Source: Wansuia hejianensis
GTDB lineage: Bacteria > Bacillota > Clostridia > Lachnospirales > Lachnospiraceae
Length of the DNA stretch: 64,000 nucleotides
Direction of reading: 5' to 3'
Assembly: GCF_014337215.1 (NCBI RefSeq)
Contig: NZ_CP060635.1
Span: 1,501,501-1,565,500, forward strand
Shown: piece by piece, positions 1 through 7,958 of the stretch
Numbering within the stretch: the first letter of the stretch is position 1
Layout: each line of letters opens with the position of its first letter
Program-made: the position numbers and the translations under genes
Notes under the pieces: model-generated
What the model was told of the DNA's origin: nothing
Seen by the model: the letters and a program-made list of their open reading frames with translations, nothing else
The model's database searches: none

Positions 1-435
1 TATCTTTCCGTTCACAGAAGTTTGTTCCCGTTCAAATTCGTTATAATACTCCACCCAGGGGGCATCTGTGAGATCTATTGCGTTTTCTTCTATATTGTAT
101 TGAGACACCAGGTCGTAGGAGCCTGACTGGCCGCCGAATATATCAGGGCCCTCCCCTCCGTTCAGCTTCGTCATCAGCACGTTATAATACTGGTCGCCCG
201 GCACAATCTGGAAATCAATCTTAATGCCCGTCTCCTCTTCAAACTGCTGGGCCAGCTCCATTTCAGCATCTGTCACCCACTCCGGAGTCGCCATCAGCGA
301 CAGAGTTACCTTTTCCTGCTTTTTACTCTCTCCTCCTGAAGACGACCCTCCCGCCGTTTCAGCCTCGCCGCATCCGGCCAGGGCGGAAACCGCCAGCATT
401 CCACACAACACTGTTACTGCAAGTCTTCTTTTCAT
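1..435 (-). CDS. Extracellular solute-binding lipoprotein (family 1), partial
   Basis: Only the first 145 codons are in the window; the gene runs off the left edge. It encodes the substrate-binding lipoprotein of an ABC importer, probably for a sugar. Residues 1-18 are a signal peptide (KRR then a hydrophobic core), followed by a lipobox LAGC with the lipidated Cys at residue 22 and a Gly/Ser-rich linker. The stretch beginning VTLSLMATPEW, then FEEETGIKIDFQIVPGDQYY and GPDIFGGQSG, is typical of family 1 sugar-binding proteins. The ATG at 433-435 is preceded by GGGAGGG at a good distance. Permease genes would be expected to the left, outside the window. The sugar cannot be told. Confidence 0.85.
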   Translation of the reverse strand, partial: MKRRLAVTVLCGMLAVSALAGCGEAETAGGSSSGGESKKQEKVTLSLMATPEWVTDAEMELAQQFEEETGIKIDFQIVPGDQYYNVLMTKLNGGEGPDIFGGQSGSYDLVSQYNIEENAIDLTDAPWVEYYNEFEREQTSVNGKI

Positions 436-564
436 TGTTTTCCCTCCCAACTTTTAAATTCAACTGCCAACACTTTTTTCCAACACATTTAATCTAAAAT
501 CCGGGTGATAGACTCCGGATTATTCCACAGCCCATGTCCCGGCGGAACGTGATACCATATTCCC

Positions 565-1329
565 TTAAACCACTGTAAAGCAGCCATCTATCACCATATC
601 CAGCCCTGAAGTGTAAGTGGACGCATCTGACAGCAGGTAAATCACCGCACCAGCCAGTTCATCCGGCGTCCCCATTCTCCCGAACGGGATTGTGCTGACC
701 CAGTAATCCTGCCAGTCCTGTCTGACTGTTCCGGTCATCTCAGTCCGGATATATCCGGGACTAATAGAGTTCACCCGTATTCCCCTGGAAGCCCATTCCA
801 CCGCCAGAGATTTCGTCAGATGGGCAACGCCTGCCTTTGAGGAATTATAAGATGCCTGCCCCTGGGGAATATTTACAATTGTTCCCGACATAGAAGCCGT
901 ATTAACGATATTCCCCGTTTTCTTGTGCGAAGTCAGGAACCTCCCGAACGCCTGGGCCATGAAGAAAATTCCGTTCAGATTTACATTGACTACCTTCCGC
1001 CAGTCCTCCGGCGTACAGTCCAGCGCCTCCTTATGGAGACAAATTCCGGCGTTGTTAAATAGGAGATCCAGGGTTCCCATCTTTTCCGCCGCGGCTTCCA
1101 GCTTATTCTTCACATCCTCCGGATCTGTCACGTCGCAGATATAGGCGGCCGCCGACACTCCATATTCCCTCCTGATTCCTTCTGCGGTCTCTGAAGCATC
1201 CTTCAGATCGAAAATTACAATATCCGCCCCCGCATCGGCCAGATACCCAGCGACCACCTTGCCGATTCCCTGATAGCCTCCGGTCACAACTGCAACCTTA
1301 TGCTTCAGGCTGAATAAATCCCTCCTCAT
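565..1329 (-). CDS. SDR family oxidoreductase
   Basis: A classical short-chain dehydrogenase/reductase of 254 residues, the usual length. The NAD(P)-binding motif TGGYQGIG is at residues 16-23, NNAG at 92-95, the catalytic Ser at 146 and YNSSK (Tyr161, Lys165) follows; SPGYIRTEM is the typical C-terminal cofactor-binding turn. An acidic residue after the second strand (IVIFDLKD) suggests NAD preference. It resembles polyol/sugar-alcohol dehydrogenases (xylulose reductase, sorbitol dehydrogenase types), which fits the neighbouring sugar-binding protein. The start is supported by CGGAGGG seven bases upstream. The exact substrate is not determinable. Confidence 0.85.
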   Translation of the reverse strand: MRRDLFSLKHKVAVVTGGYQGIGKVVAGYLADAGADIVIFDLKDASETAEGIRREYGVSAAAYICDVTDPEDVKNKLEAAAEKMGTLDLLFNNAGICLHKEALDCTPEDWRKVVNVNLNGIFFMAQAFGRFLTSHKKTGNIVNTASMSGTIVNIPQGQASYNSSKAGVAHLTKSLAVEWASRGIRVNSISPGYIRTEMTGTVRQDWQDYWVSTIPFGRMGTPDELAGAVIYLLSDASTYTSGLDMVIDGCFTVV

Positions 1330-1676
1330 GTTTTCCCTCCGTTTTTCATTGAATTTTCCGTTATCATCGTGGATCTATCTGTATATTACCAGCTATATTT
1401 TCAGTTATCCATGTATAATTTCTTCCTTTTTTTGTTGATTTTTAACCATATCCTCTCGATTATTTAAAACAATCTATAACCATCCAAACATTCTAACAAA
1501 TCCATAGCACGCCCGGTCAAATCTCTTTATCTCCTCTCTAATCCCATGCGTGCCGCTCACCCTTTCCGTCTGAACACGTACTTTAAAGTACATAAGGGTA
1601 TTTATCCTCCACAGATGGCTGCTCCCGGCGTCCATACAAAGTCGTAAAAAGGGCTGTAAAATAAGTCTGAAATAGG
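1330..1676. other. Intergenic region without a convincing gene
   Basis: About 350 bases between the SDR and the decayed permease. The open frames here are short, lack a ribosome-binding site and resemble no protein I know. The one notable item is a 14-bp perfect palindrome, GTACTTTAAAGTAC, at 1578-1591, which could be an operator. The part next to 1330 should hold the SDR promoter. Confidence 0.5.
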
Positions 1677-1714
1677 GAAGCGCCAGAGCCGGCATTTGCC
1701 GGAACTGACGCTTC
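1677..1714 (-). terminator. Terminator-like hairpin after the DMT remnant
   Basis: A 38-base near-perfect inverted repeat with outer arms GAAGCG/CGCTTC and inner arms CCGGCA/TGCCGG. It lies just beyond the stop of the DMT permease remnant. The T tract on the minus strand is weak, so it may also be simply a stable intergenic hairpin. Confidence 0.5.
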
Positions 1715-1749
1715 TCCATTTTGTCATACATTATTTAGCTTTTCTCATT

Positions 1750-2396
1750 TTAACCTTCTGGATGCCTGCGCCCGTATTTCCATTTCCAGACCGCAGCCCA
1801 GATGATCACTGCATAGCCCAGCAGGCTCAGCAGATCCGGATACTGCCCCAGGAAGAATATCCCCAGCAGAGCCGCGAACAGAATCTGTGAATAATCAAAT
1901 ACCGATATTTCCTTCGCCGGCGCAGCAGTATACGCTGCTGTGATTGAAAGCTGCCCTCCCATAGCCGCTACCCCCGCTGTAATCAGGCACAGGAACCAAA
2001 AGCTATGAATACCGCAACCCATTCAGTTTTGCTGACTTTTTCCTTCAGCACAAATATCGAAGCAATAATGGCAAAAAAAGGCGACAGTTTGTTGAGCATG
2101 TTCGCATCCGAGATATTCATATGATCGATGGCATAATAATTGGCGATAAGCCCCACAGTCCCTGCCGCGGAGCGGATCAGCAGCCAGGGAAGGCTGCCCT
2201 TCCGGACCCTGAACTTTTCTTTACTCCTGCCCAGCATCGCCGCGGCGGCTACAGAAGCTACCGCATTTCTGAAAAAGCTCTTCTGCATCGTAGGCAAATC
2301 ACCGGAAAGCCGGATAAAAAAACTCATCAGCGCAAAAAAGAATGCCGCCATGATGATAAACATGATTCCTCTTCTATGCCTGTTCCAAGTGTTCAT
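1750..2396 (-). pseudogene. DMT/EamA-family permease, broken by internal deletion
   Basis: Two reading frames together make most of an EamA-type drug/metabolite transporter. The first (2396 down to about 1983) gives the N-terminal half with about five membrane segments (FIIMAAFFFALMSFFIR... IISLKEKVS region). The second (about 2022 to 1750) gives the C-terminal part with AGVAAMGGQ and PAKEISVFDYSQI. Intact members are about 290-300 residues; here about 70 residues around the domain junction are absent and the frame changes near 1985-2000. The product cannot be a complete ten-segment carrier. It lies two bases after the ABC-F stop, as if once co-transcribed. Confidence 0.7.
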
Positions 2397-2398
2397 CC

Positions 2399-4243
2399 TT
2401 ATGATTTTTCCTGGGCGGCGATCCGTTCAGCCAGATCATTCAGATACATCCACCGGTCCATTTTAAGTTCCAGCTGTTTCTCCGCCTCATCCTTCTCCTG
2501 CATCAATTCATTCAGCTTCGCATATTGGGTGGCCGCCTCCGCCATCTTCTGATCCAGCACGGCAATTTTCTGCTCCAGACGCTCGATTTCTTCATCTATT
2601 CCATCAAATTCACGCTGTTCTTTATAGGAAAATTTCAACTTCACCTCGCGGGGCCGTTTTGTCCGCTCCCGCTTCCCGGTCTTTCCGGTTATCTCTCCGC
2701 CCTTATTTCCTGCCCGCTTATCCCCCGCGCCTGCTATCTCCTGCTCCTTTGCCTGCCGGAGTCTGCTGGCTTCCAGATAATCGGAATAACCGCCTTCATA
2801 TTGTCTGATTTTTCCATCTTCTTCAAACGCGAAGATCCGGTGCACTGTCCGGTCCAGAAAATAACGGTCATGAGAAACGACGATCACAATTCCCTGAAAG
2901 GTGTCCAGATAATCCTCCAGTATGGTCAGGGTCTGGATATCCAGGTCGTTGGTGGGTTCGTCCAGTATCAGGATGTTGGGCGCGCCCATCAGGATATGGA
3001 GCAGATACAGGCGGCGTTTTTCTCCGCCTGAAAGCTTTTCAATCCTAGTCCACTGCTGGGTACCGTCAAAAAGAAAGCGTTCCATCAGCGCTGACGCTGT
3101 TATTTTCCCATCCTCTGTGGTGATATATTCCGCCACCTCGCGGATATACTCAATGGCTTTCAGCGACTCATCCATGTATTCATTTTCCTGAGAGAAATAT
3201 CCGGTCCTGATCGTCGGCCCGGTTTCCACCGTCCCGGAATCCGGTTCCAGACAGCCGGTTAGTATCTTCAGCAGCGTACTTTTGCCGCAGCCGTTGGGTC
3301 CGATGATCCCGATCCTGTCACCTTTCAGGAACAGATAGTTATAATGGTCAATGATCGTTCTTCCGCCATAGGCTTTACAGACTTCTCTGGCCTCCATGGT
3401 CTTCCTGCCCATCCTTGAGGCCAGAGAAGACATCTCTACCTTTCCCTGCTGCTGGGACGCCGTCACATTCTGCATATCCTCAATTCTCTGGATATGGGCC
3501 TTTTGCTTAGTGGAACGTGCCCTGGCCCCCCTGGCCAGCCACTGAAGCTCCGTGCGCAATATGCTCCGGCGCTTCCGCTCGCTGGCCTGCTCCATATCCA
3601 GACGCTCTTCCTTAAGCTGGATATATTTACTGTAGCTTCCGGGATAGCTGTACACGCATCCTCTATCTACCTCTACGATCCGAGTGGATACCCTGTCGAG
3701 AAAATAGCGGTCGTGGGTTACCATCACAAGTGTTCCCCGGAACCGGATCAGGTATTCCTCCAGCCATCCGGACATGGAGCTGTCCAGGTGGTTGGTCGGC
3801 TCGTCCAGCACAAGAATATCCACTGGCTGCAGCAGCACGTGGACCAGTGCCACCCGTTTCCTCTGTCCGCCAGACAGCTCTTCCACCGGCTGATCAAAGT
3901 CCGCAAAATCCAGCCTGCCAAGCAGTGACTTGGCCTCGCTTTCCTTTTCAAAATCCTCTGGGGTTTCAATCACATCCCTGAGCGCGGCAGAAAGCACAGT
4001 CTCTCCCTCAGCAAAGGACGGCGTCTGCGGCAGGTAACCGATCTTCACGGAATTACCCGTGACCACGCTGCCCTCATCCGGTTCCTCGGCCCCCGCAATA
4101 ATCCGCAGCAGCGTTGACTTCCCCATCCCGTTGACGCCGATCACACCAACTTTTTCCCCCTGCTGGAGGCTGAAGGAAGCCCGGTCCAGGAGCACTCTCT
4201 CACTGTATGCTTTAGTTATATTTTCCGCTGTCAGTACATTCAT
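2399..4243 (-). CDS. ABC-F family ATPase (Uup-like)
   Basis: A soluble duplicated ABC protein of 614 residues with no membrane segments. ABC domain 1 has Walker A GVNGMGKS at 36-43, signature LSGGQ near 123 and Walker B LVLDEPTNHLD near 142. Domain 2 has GPNGCGKS, LSGGEKRR and LILDEPTNDLD. The linker between them is rich in Arg/Lys (LARGARARSTKQKAH). The last 70 residues form a coiled coil (EIERLEQKIAVLDQKM), as in the Uup subgroup. ABC-F proteins act on the ribosome; Uup types are linked to general translation and ribosome assembly rather than drug resistance. It starts one base from the yqeY stop, so the two are probably one operon. Confidence 0.88.
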   Translation of the reverse strand: MNVLTAENITKAYSERVLLDRASFSLQQGEKVGVIGVNGMGKSTLLRIIAGAEEPDEGSVVTGNSVKIGYLPQTPSFAEGETVLSAALRDVIETPEDFEKESEAKSLLGRLDFADFDQPVEELSGGQRKRVALVHVLLQPVDILVLDEPTNHLDSSMSGWLEEYLIRFRGTLVMVTHDRYFLDRVSTRIVEVDRGCVYSYPGSYSKYIQLKEERLDMEQASERKRRSILRTELQWLARGARARSTKQKAHIQRIEDMQNVTASQQQGKVEMSSLASRMGRKTMEAREVCKAYGGRTIIDHYNYLFLKGDRIGIIGPNGCGKSTLLKILTGCLEPDSGTVETGPTIRTGYFSQENEYMDESLKAIEYIREVAEYITTEDGKITASALMERFLFDGTQQWTRIEKLSGGEKRRLYLLHILMGAPNILILDEPTNDLDIQTLTILEDYLDTFQGIVIVVSHDRYFLDRTVHRIFAFEEDGKIRQYEGGYSDYLEASRLRQAKEQEIAGAGDKRAGNKGGEITGKTGKRERTKRPREVKLKFSYKEQREFDGIDEEIERLEQKIAVLDQKMAEAATQYAKLNELMQEKDEAEKQLELKMDRWMYLNDLAERIAAQEKS

Positions 4244-4244
4244 C

Positions 4245-4682
4245 TTATTTACAGAGCCCGGCTACCACCTGACTGATGACCTTTCCGTCCGTCTTTCCTT
4301 TCATGTCAGCCATGACAGTTTTCATGATCATGCCTTTGTTTTTTGTAGCCACCACATCGGCAAATTTTTCGCGGATATAGCTTTCGACCTCTTCTTCGCT
4401 CATTTGCCTGGGCGCATAAGAAGCGATCACGTCATAACGGAACTGGTATTCCGCTTTCAAATCCGCTCTGGTATCCGGACAGGTGTCGATCTGCTCTTTT
4501 ACGGTCTTCAATTCCTTCAATATCACCCGGTCTACCAGGTCCGGATGAACCTCATCCCGGCACCCTTCGTCTATCGCTGCCTTTTTAACCGCAGAAATCA
4601 GAGATGAAACAGCCTCTTTCCTCGGTTTGTCTTTCGCCTTCATGGCTGCTACCATATCAGCTCTCAATTGCTCCAGTTCCAT
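4245..4682 (-). CDS. yqeY: GatB/YqeY domain-containing protein
   Basis: A 145-residue stand-alone YqeY protein, related to the tRNA-binding tail domain of the GatB amidotransferase subunit. Family features seen are the opening MELEQLRADMVAAMKAKD, the central PDLVDRVILKELKTVKE helix, ASYAPRQMSEEEVESYI and the glycine-rich end VMADMKGKTDGKVISQVV. I chose the ATG at 4680-4682 because GGAGG lies seven bases upstream and because this matches the usual family length; an in-frame upstream start at 4736 has no ribosome-binding site. The cellular role is not well established; it probably acts in RNA or translation-related binding. Confidence 0.88.
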   Translation of the reverse strand: MELEQLRADMVAAMKAKDKPRKEAVSSLISAVKKAAIDEGCRDEVHPDLVDRVILKELKTVKEQIDTCPDTRADLKAEYQFRYDVIASYAPRQMSEEEVESYIREKFADVVATKNKGMIMKTVMADMKGKTDGKVISQVVAGLCK

Positions 4683-4836
4683 AATAATTCCTCCTTCAAA
4701 CATTTGGGGACAGCCTTCTCTTCCCAAATGTAACAATAATTATTTCAGTTATTGGGTAATTATATTATGCTGCGGTCAGGAATGTCAAGACAATACCCGA
4801 ATAATTATGGAGAAATTACATAAGTAGCCAGATCAG

Positions 4837-5772
4837 TCAGGCCATTCCTGCGCTGCCCAGAACTTCTGTTATTTTATGCTTAACCAGCGTCTTCACATCT
4901 GCCCGCCCCGCTTTCAGATATTCACGGGGATCAAAGGCAGAAGGCGCTGCAAAAAGAGCAGCCCTTACTCCGGCTGTCATCGCCAGCCTCAGGTCAGAAT
5001 CAATGTTTATCTTGCAGACCGCGGACCGCGCCGCCTTCCGCAGCATGTCTTCCGGAATTCCAATGGCATCCTTCAGCTGTCCGCCATTTTCCTGAATGAT
5101 TTTTACGTATTCCTGAGACACGGAGGATGCGCCGTGAAGCACGATCGGAAAGCCTGGCAGCCTCCTGGATACTTCCTCCAGGATATCAAAACGCAGCTGC
5201 GGCTTCTGTCCCGGCCGGAACTTAAAGGCCCCATGGCTGGTGCCGATTGCGATGGCCAGAGAATCAACGCCGGTACGGGCGACGAATTCTTCTACCTCGT
5301 CCGGATGGGTATAGGAAGAGTCCTCTGAATTTACCTTCACATCATCCTCCACGCCGGCCAGACGCCCCAGCTCCCCTTCCACAACGGTCCCTTTGGAATG
5401 GGCGTATTCCACCACCCTGCGGGTAACTTCTATATTCTCTTCCAATGAGAATCGGGAACCATCGATCATAACGGAAGTAAAACCGCCGTCTATACAGGAT
5501 TTACAGATTGCAAAATCTGCGCCGTGATCCAAATGCAGGGCTATGGGTATGTCATTCTCAACCAGAGCGGCCTCCACCAGCTTCAACAGATAGATATGTC
5601 CGGCATATTTCCTGGCCCCTGCGGATACCTGCAGGATCAGCGGAGACTTCAGCTCGCCGGCCGCCTCGGTGATTCCCTGTACGCTCTCCATATTGTTCAC
5701 GTTGAACGCGCCGACCGCATATCCACCCTCATAAGCTTTCCTGAACATTTCTGTAGTCGTTACTAATGCCAT
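4837..5772 (-). CDS. fba: Class II fructose-1,6-bisphosphate aldolase
   Basis: A zinc-dependent class II aldolase of 311 residues that cleaves fructose-1,6-bisphosphate or a related ketose bisphosphate. Visible motifs are GAFNVNN, LHLDHG (catalytic Asp and zinc His), VMIDGS, EGELGRLAGVEDDV, AIAIGTSHGAFKF (zinc His) and VLHGASS. The start has AAGGAGGAG upstream. It is followed on the same strand by a PPi-type phosphofructokinase and RpiB, so the three likely form one sugar-phosphate unit. Tagatose-bisphosphate aldolase (GatY/KbaY) is a close alternative that cannot be excluded from sequence. Confidence 0.88.
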   Translation of the reverse strand: MALVTTTEMFRKAYEGGYAVGAFNVNNMESVQGITEAAGELKSPLILQVSAGARKYAGHIYLLKLVEAALVENDIPIALHLDHGADFAICKSCIDGGFTSVMIDGSRFSLEENIEVTRRVVEYAHSKGTVVEGELGRLAGVEDDVKVNSEDSSYTHPDEVEEFVARTGVDSLAIAIGTSHGAFKFRPGQKPQLRFDILEEVSRRLPGFPIVLHGASSVSQEYVKIIQENGGQLKDAIGIPEDMLRKAARSAVCKINIDSDLRLAMTAGVRAALFAAPSAFDPREYLKAGRADVKTLVKHKITEVLGSAGMA

Positions 5773-5803
5773 TTTTCTCCTCCTTTTTAATACAGATAAT
5801 CAG

Positions 5804-7018
5804 TTACCTTTTCACAAACGCGGGCAGGCCATCCGGCCCGGACGGGACCGTCACGGAGCCCTGTACCAGCGGGCGGGCATAGTTCATAAAATCTGCCGAC
5901 AGGTCGCTTCCGCCGGCTGTAATCCATTCCAGCGGGACCTTTTTGACCCGGTTACAGATCAGATTTACATCCTCCAGGACAAATTCTATGCCATATGCGC
6001 CTTTCTTTCTCCGATAAGCCGCCATTTTCCCCGTCTCTCCGGCCACTGCCGATTCTACGGCGAATCTGCCCGCCTGAACGGCTTCCCGGCAGTCCGTCCC
6101 GGACATCATGGCCGCAGAACAGCGCTGGCAGACATTCAGCTCCACTGACCGCACCTTTACATGCAATCGGTTCTTCACCAGCTTTTCCAGATATTTTCCG
6201 CAGCCGGCCAGCATCTTATGGCCGAAGGAATCAACGCCCGTCTCAGAATCATACTCGCAGATCAGCTTACCGTCAGCATCCTGTATGCCCTCGGATACAC
6301 AGACGACCAGGTTGTTCTGTTCTTCCATGCCTTTCTTTACCTGTTCCAGGAACAGCTCCGTATCAAAATGAACCTCCGGCAGATAAATAAGCCCCGGGTT
6401 CCTGCGGTCTTCTTCCCGGGCCAGCGCCCCGGCGGCAGTCAGCCATCCCGCGTCCCGCCCCATGATCTCCACAATCGTCACGGATTTGCTGTCGTAAACA
6501 GCCGCGTCATACACAATCTCCCGCACCACCTCAGCCACATAGCGGGCTGCGCTCCCATATCCGGGGGTATGGTCCGTCAGGACCAGGTCGTTGTCGATAG
6601 TCTTGGGAACTCCTATGAACCGGATTCCGCTGCCTGCAGCCGCGGCGTAACGGGAAAGCTTGCTCACTGTATCCATGGAATCATTTCCGCCGATATAACA
6701 GAAGCAGCCGATATTTAAAGCTTCTAATTTCTTCAGGATCTCAGGATAAACTGCATCGCCCAGGTCTTCCGGCAGTTTATAGCGGCAGGAACCCAAAAAA
6801 GCGCCTGGCGTCGTGGTGAGCCTTTCCAGGCTTCCGTCATTTTGCATCTTCTGAAAATCTATGAATTTACCTTTCAGGAAGCCTTCGATCCCGTTAATCA
6901 TCCCGTAAACGCTGCCCACCTGTGGATCTGCATATCCGCCGGTCACCACGCCGTACAGGCTGCAGTTAATCACTGCCGTAGGGCCGCCAGACTGACCGAC
7001 AATCACATTCTTCTTCAT
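5804..7018 (-). CDS. pfp: 6-phosphofructokinase, pyrophosphate-dependent type
   Basis: A 404-residue PFK. The start at 7016-7018 follows AAGGAGA; an upstream in-frame ATG has no site. The N-terminal loop GQSGGPTAVIN is typical. The two positions that separate ATP- from PPi-using enzymes are of the PPi kind: GGNDS at 110-114 (Asp where ATP enzymes have Gly) and PKTIDND near 138 (Lys where ATP enzymes have Gly). MGRDAGWL is also present. The reaction is reversible phosphorylation of fructose 6-phosphate by pyrophosphate. The Asn in GGND is less common than the GGDD form. Neighbours are aldolase downstream and RpiB upstream. Confidence 0.87.
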   Translation of the reverse strand: MKKNVIVGQSGGPTAVINCSLYGVVTGGYADPQVGSVYGMINGIEGFLKGKFIDFQKMQNDGSLERLTTTPGAFLGSCRYKLPEDLGDAVYPEILKKLEALNIGCFCYIGGNDSMDTVSKLSRYAAAAGSGIRFIGVPKTIDNDLVLTDHTPGYGSAARYVAEVVREIVYDAAVYDSKSVTIVEIMGRDAGWLTAAGALAREEDRRNPGLIYLPEVHFDTELFLEQVKKGMEEQNNLVVCVSEGIQDADGKLICEYDSETGVDSFGHKMLAGCGKYLEKLVKNRLHVKVRSVELNVCQRCSAAMMSGTDCREAVQAGRFAVESAVAGETGKMAAYRRKKGAYGIEFVLEDVNLICNRVKKVPLEWITAGGSDLSADFMNYARPLVQGSVTVPSGPDGLPAFVKR

Positions 7019-7071
7019 GCCGTTCTCCTTATTTTTTGATTTTTGAGGCAATTGCCTGCTTTTGTCTTGTA

Positions 7072-7509
7072 TCATATTTCCGGATGCTCAATTCTATAAA
7101 TTCTTCTCTTATGACGTTCCTCCTCTGAAAAAGGGGTATCGAGGAAGGTGTCCACTATCTTCAGCGCCAGGCCGGCTCCTACCACGCGTCCACCCATGGC
7201 CAATACATTCGCATCGTTATGCAGCCGTGCCGCTTTTGCGGAAAAACAGTCACTGCACAGTGCTGCGCGGATTCCGGGCATTTTATTGGCGGTGATAGAA
7301 ATGCCGATTCCCGTCCCGCAGATCAGAATGCCTTTTTCACAGCTTCCCTCCTGCACCGCACGTCCTACCTGACGCGCATAATCCGGATAATCTACTGAAC
7401 CCATGCTGTAACATCCGAAATCCCGGTAGGGAATCTCTTTCTTGTCCAAATGCTTTTTCACTTCCTGCATTAATTCATAACCGCCGTGATCACATCCCAA
7501 ACCGATCAT
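7072..7509 (-). CDS. rpiB: Ribose-5-phosphate isomerase B (RpiB/LacAB family)
   Basis: A 145-residue RpiB, the usual size. It begins IGLGCDHGGYELMQ, where the Asp-His pair is the catalytic front, and has the Cys-containing loop GILICGTGIGIS, the anion-hole type of motif, plus HNDANVLAMGGRVVG near the C-terminus. It interconverts ribose 5-phosphate and ribulose 5-phosphate, or allose 6-phosphate in some members. GGAGGAAC precedes the start. It is upstream of and co-directional with PFK and aldolase, suggesting a small sugar-phosphate operon. A second, longer RpiB-like protein is encoded at 16.8-17.5 kb. Confidence 0.9.
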   Translation of the reverse strand: MIGLGCDHGGYELMQEVKKHLDKKEIPYRDFGCYSMGSVDYPDYARQVGRAVQEGSCEKGILICGTGIGISITANKMPGIRAALCSDCFSAKAARLHNDANVLAMGGRVVGAGLALKIVDTFLDTPFSEEERHKRRIYRIEHPEI

Positions 7510-7549
7510 TTATTCAGTTCCTCCTCATTTAATTGTACTACGTTAAGGA

Positions 7550-7840
7550 TCATTTATTTTTTCCTCTGAGAATGGCTTTCGCCATATCATAAAGTTCAGG
7601 GCTGACTTCTTCCTGCAGCTTCACCTCCTGTATGAGATCTGTATGCTTCATGAGTTCTTCCTTTACCAGGCCTTCCATCGTATATTTTGCCGACGGGCAG
7701 CCGCTGCAATGCCCGGTAAATTTTATATAGGCGGCGCCGTTTTTCACTTCCAGCAGCCGGATGTCTCCCCCATGCTGCCTCAGCCCTGGCCGGACATACT
7801 GTTCCAGTATTTCTTCGACCTCTCTCTGGACATTTTCCAC
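7550..7840 (-). CDS. NifU C-terminal-domain protein (Fe-S scaffold)
   Basis: A 96-residue NifU-like/Nfu protein. It has RPGLRQHGGDIRLLEV and the Cys-x-x-Cys pair in GHCSGCPSA (Cys45, Cys48), which together hold a [4Fe-4S] cluster in a dimer for transfer to client proteins. The start codon is GTG (7838-7840), eight bases after GGGGG. Clients nearby could include the cluster-containing 4-hydroxybutyryl-CoA dehydratase. The last 20 residues (VSPELYDMAKAILRG) are an added helix. Confidence 0.87.
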   Translation of the reverse strand: MENVQREVEEILEQYVRPGLRQHGGDIRLLEVKNGAAYIKFTGHCSGCPSAKYTMEGLVKEELMKHTDLIQEVKLQEEVSPELYDMAKAILRGKNK

Positions 7841-7927
7841 AAGGTTTTCCCCCTTCTAATTTCATTTTATTTCCTCACTCCTTTTTCCGTTAATTCAGAA
7901 AACCGGATCATCCGAAAAAAGGAGGAT

Positions 7928-7952
7928 GCCACGGCCTTTTCAGAACCGTGGC
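7928..7952 (-). terminator. Intrinsic terminator of the 4-hydroxybutyrate operon
   Basis: A 7-bp perfect stem (GCCACGG / CCGTGGC) immediately after the CoA-transferase stop, followed on the minus strand by a T-rich run ending in six T. It marks the end of the transcript that begins with the split transketolase. Confidence 0.75.
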
Positions 7953-7958
7953 ACTAAG

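Noticed and set aside
1474..1731. An 85-codon minus-strand frame upstream of the SDR
   Set aside because: It overlaps the terminator hairpin, has no ribosome-binding site and unnatural composition.
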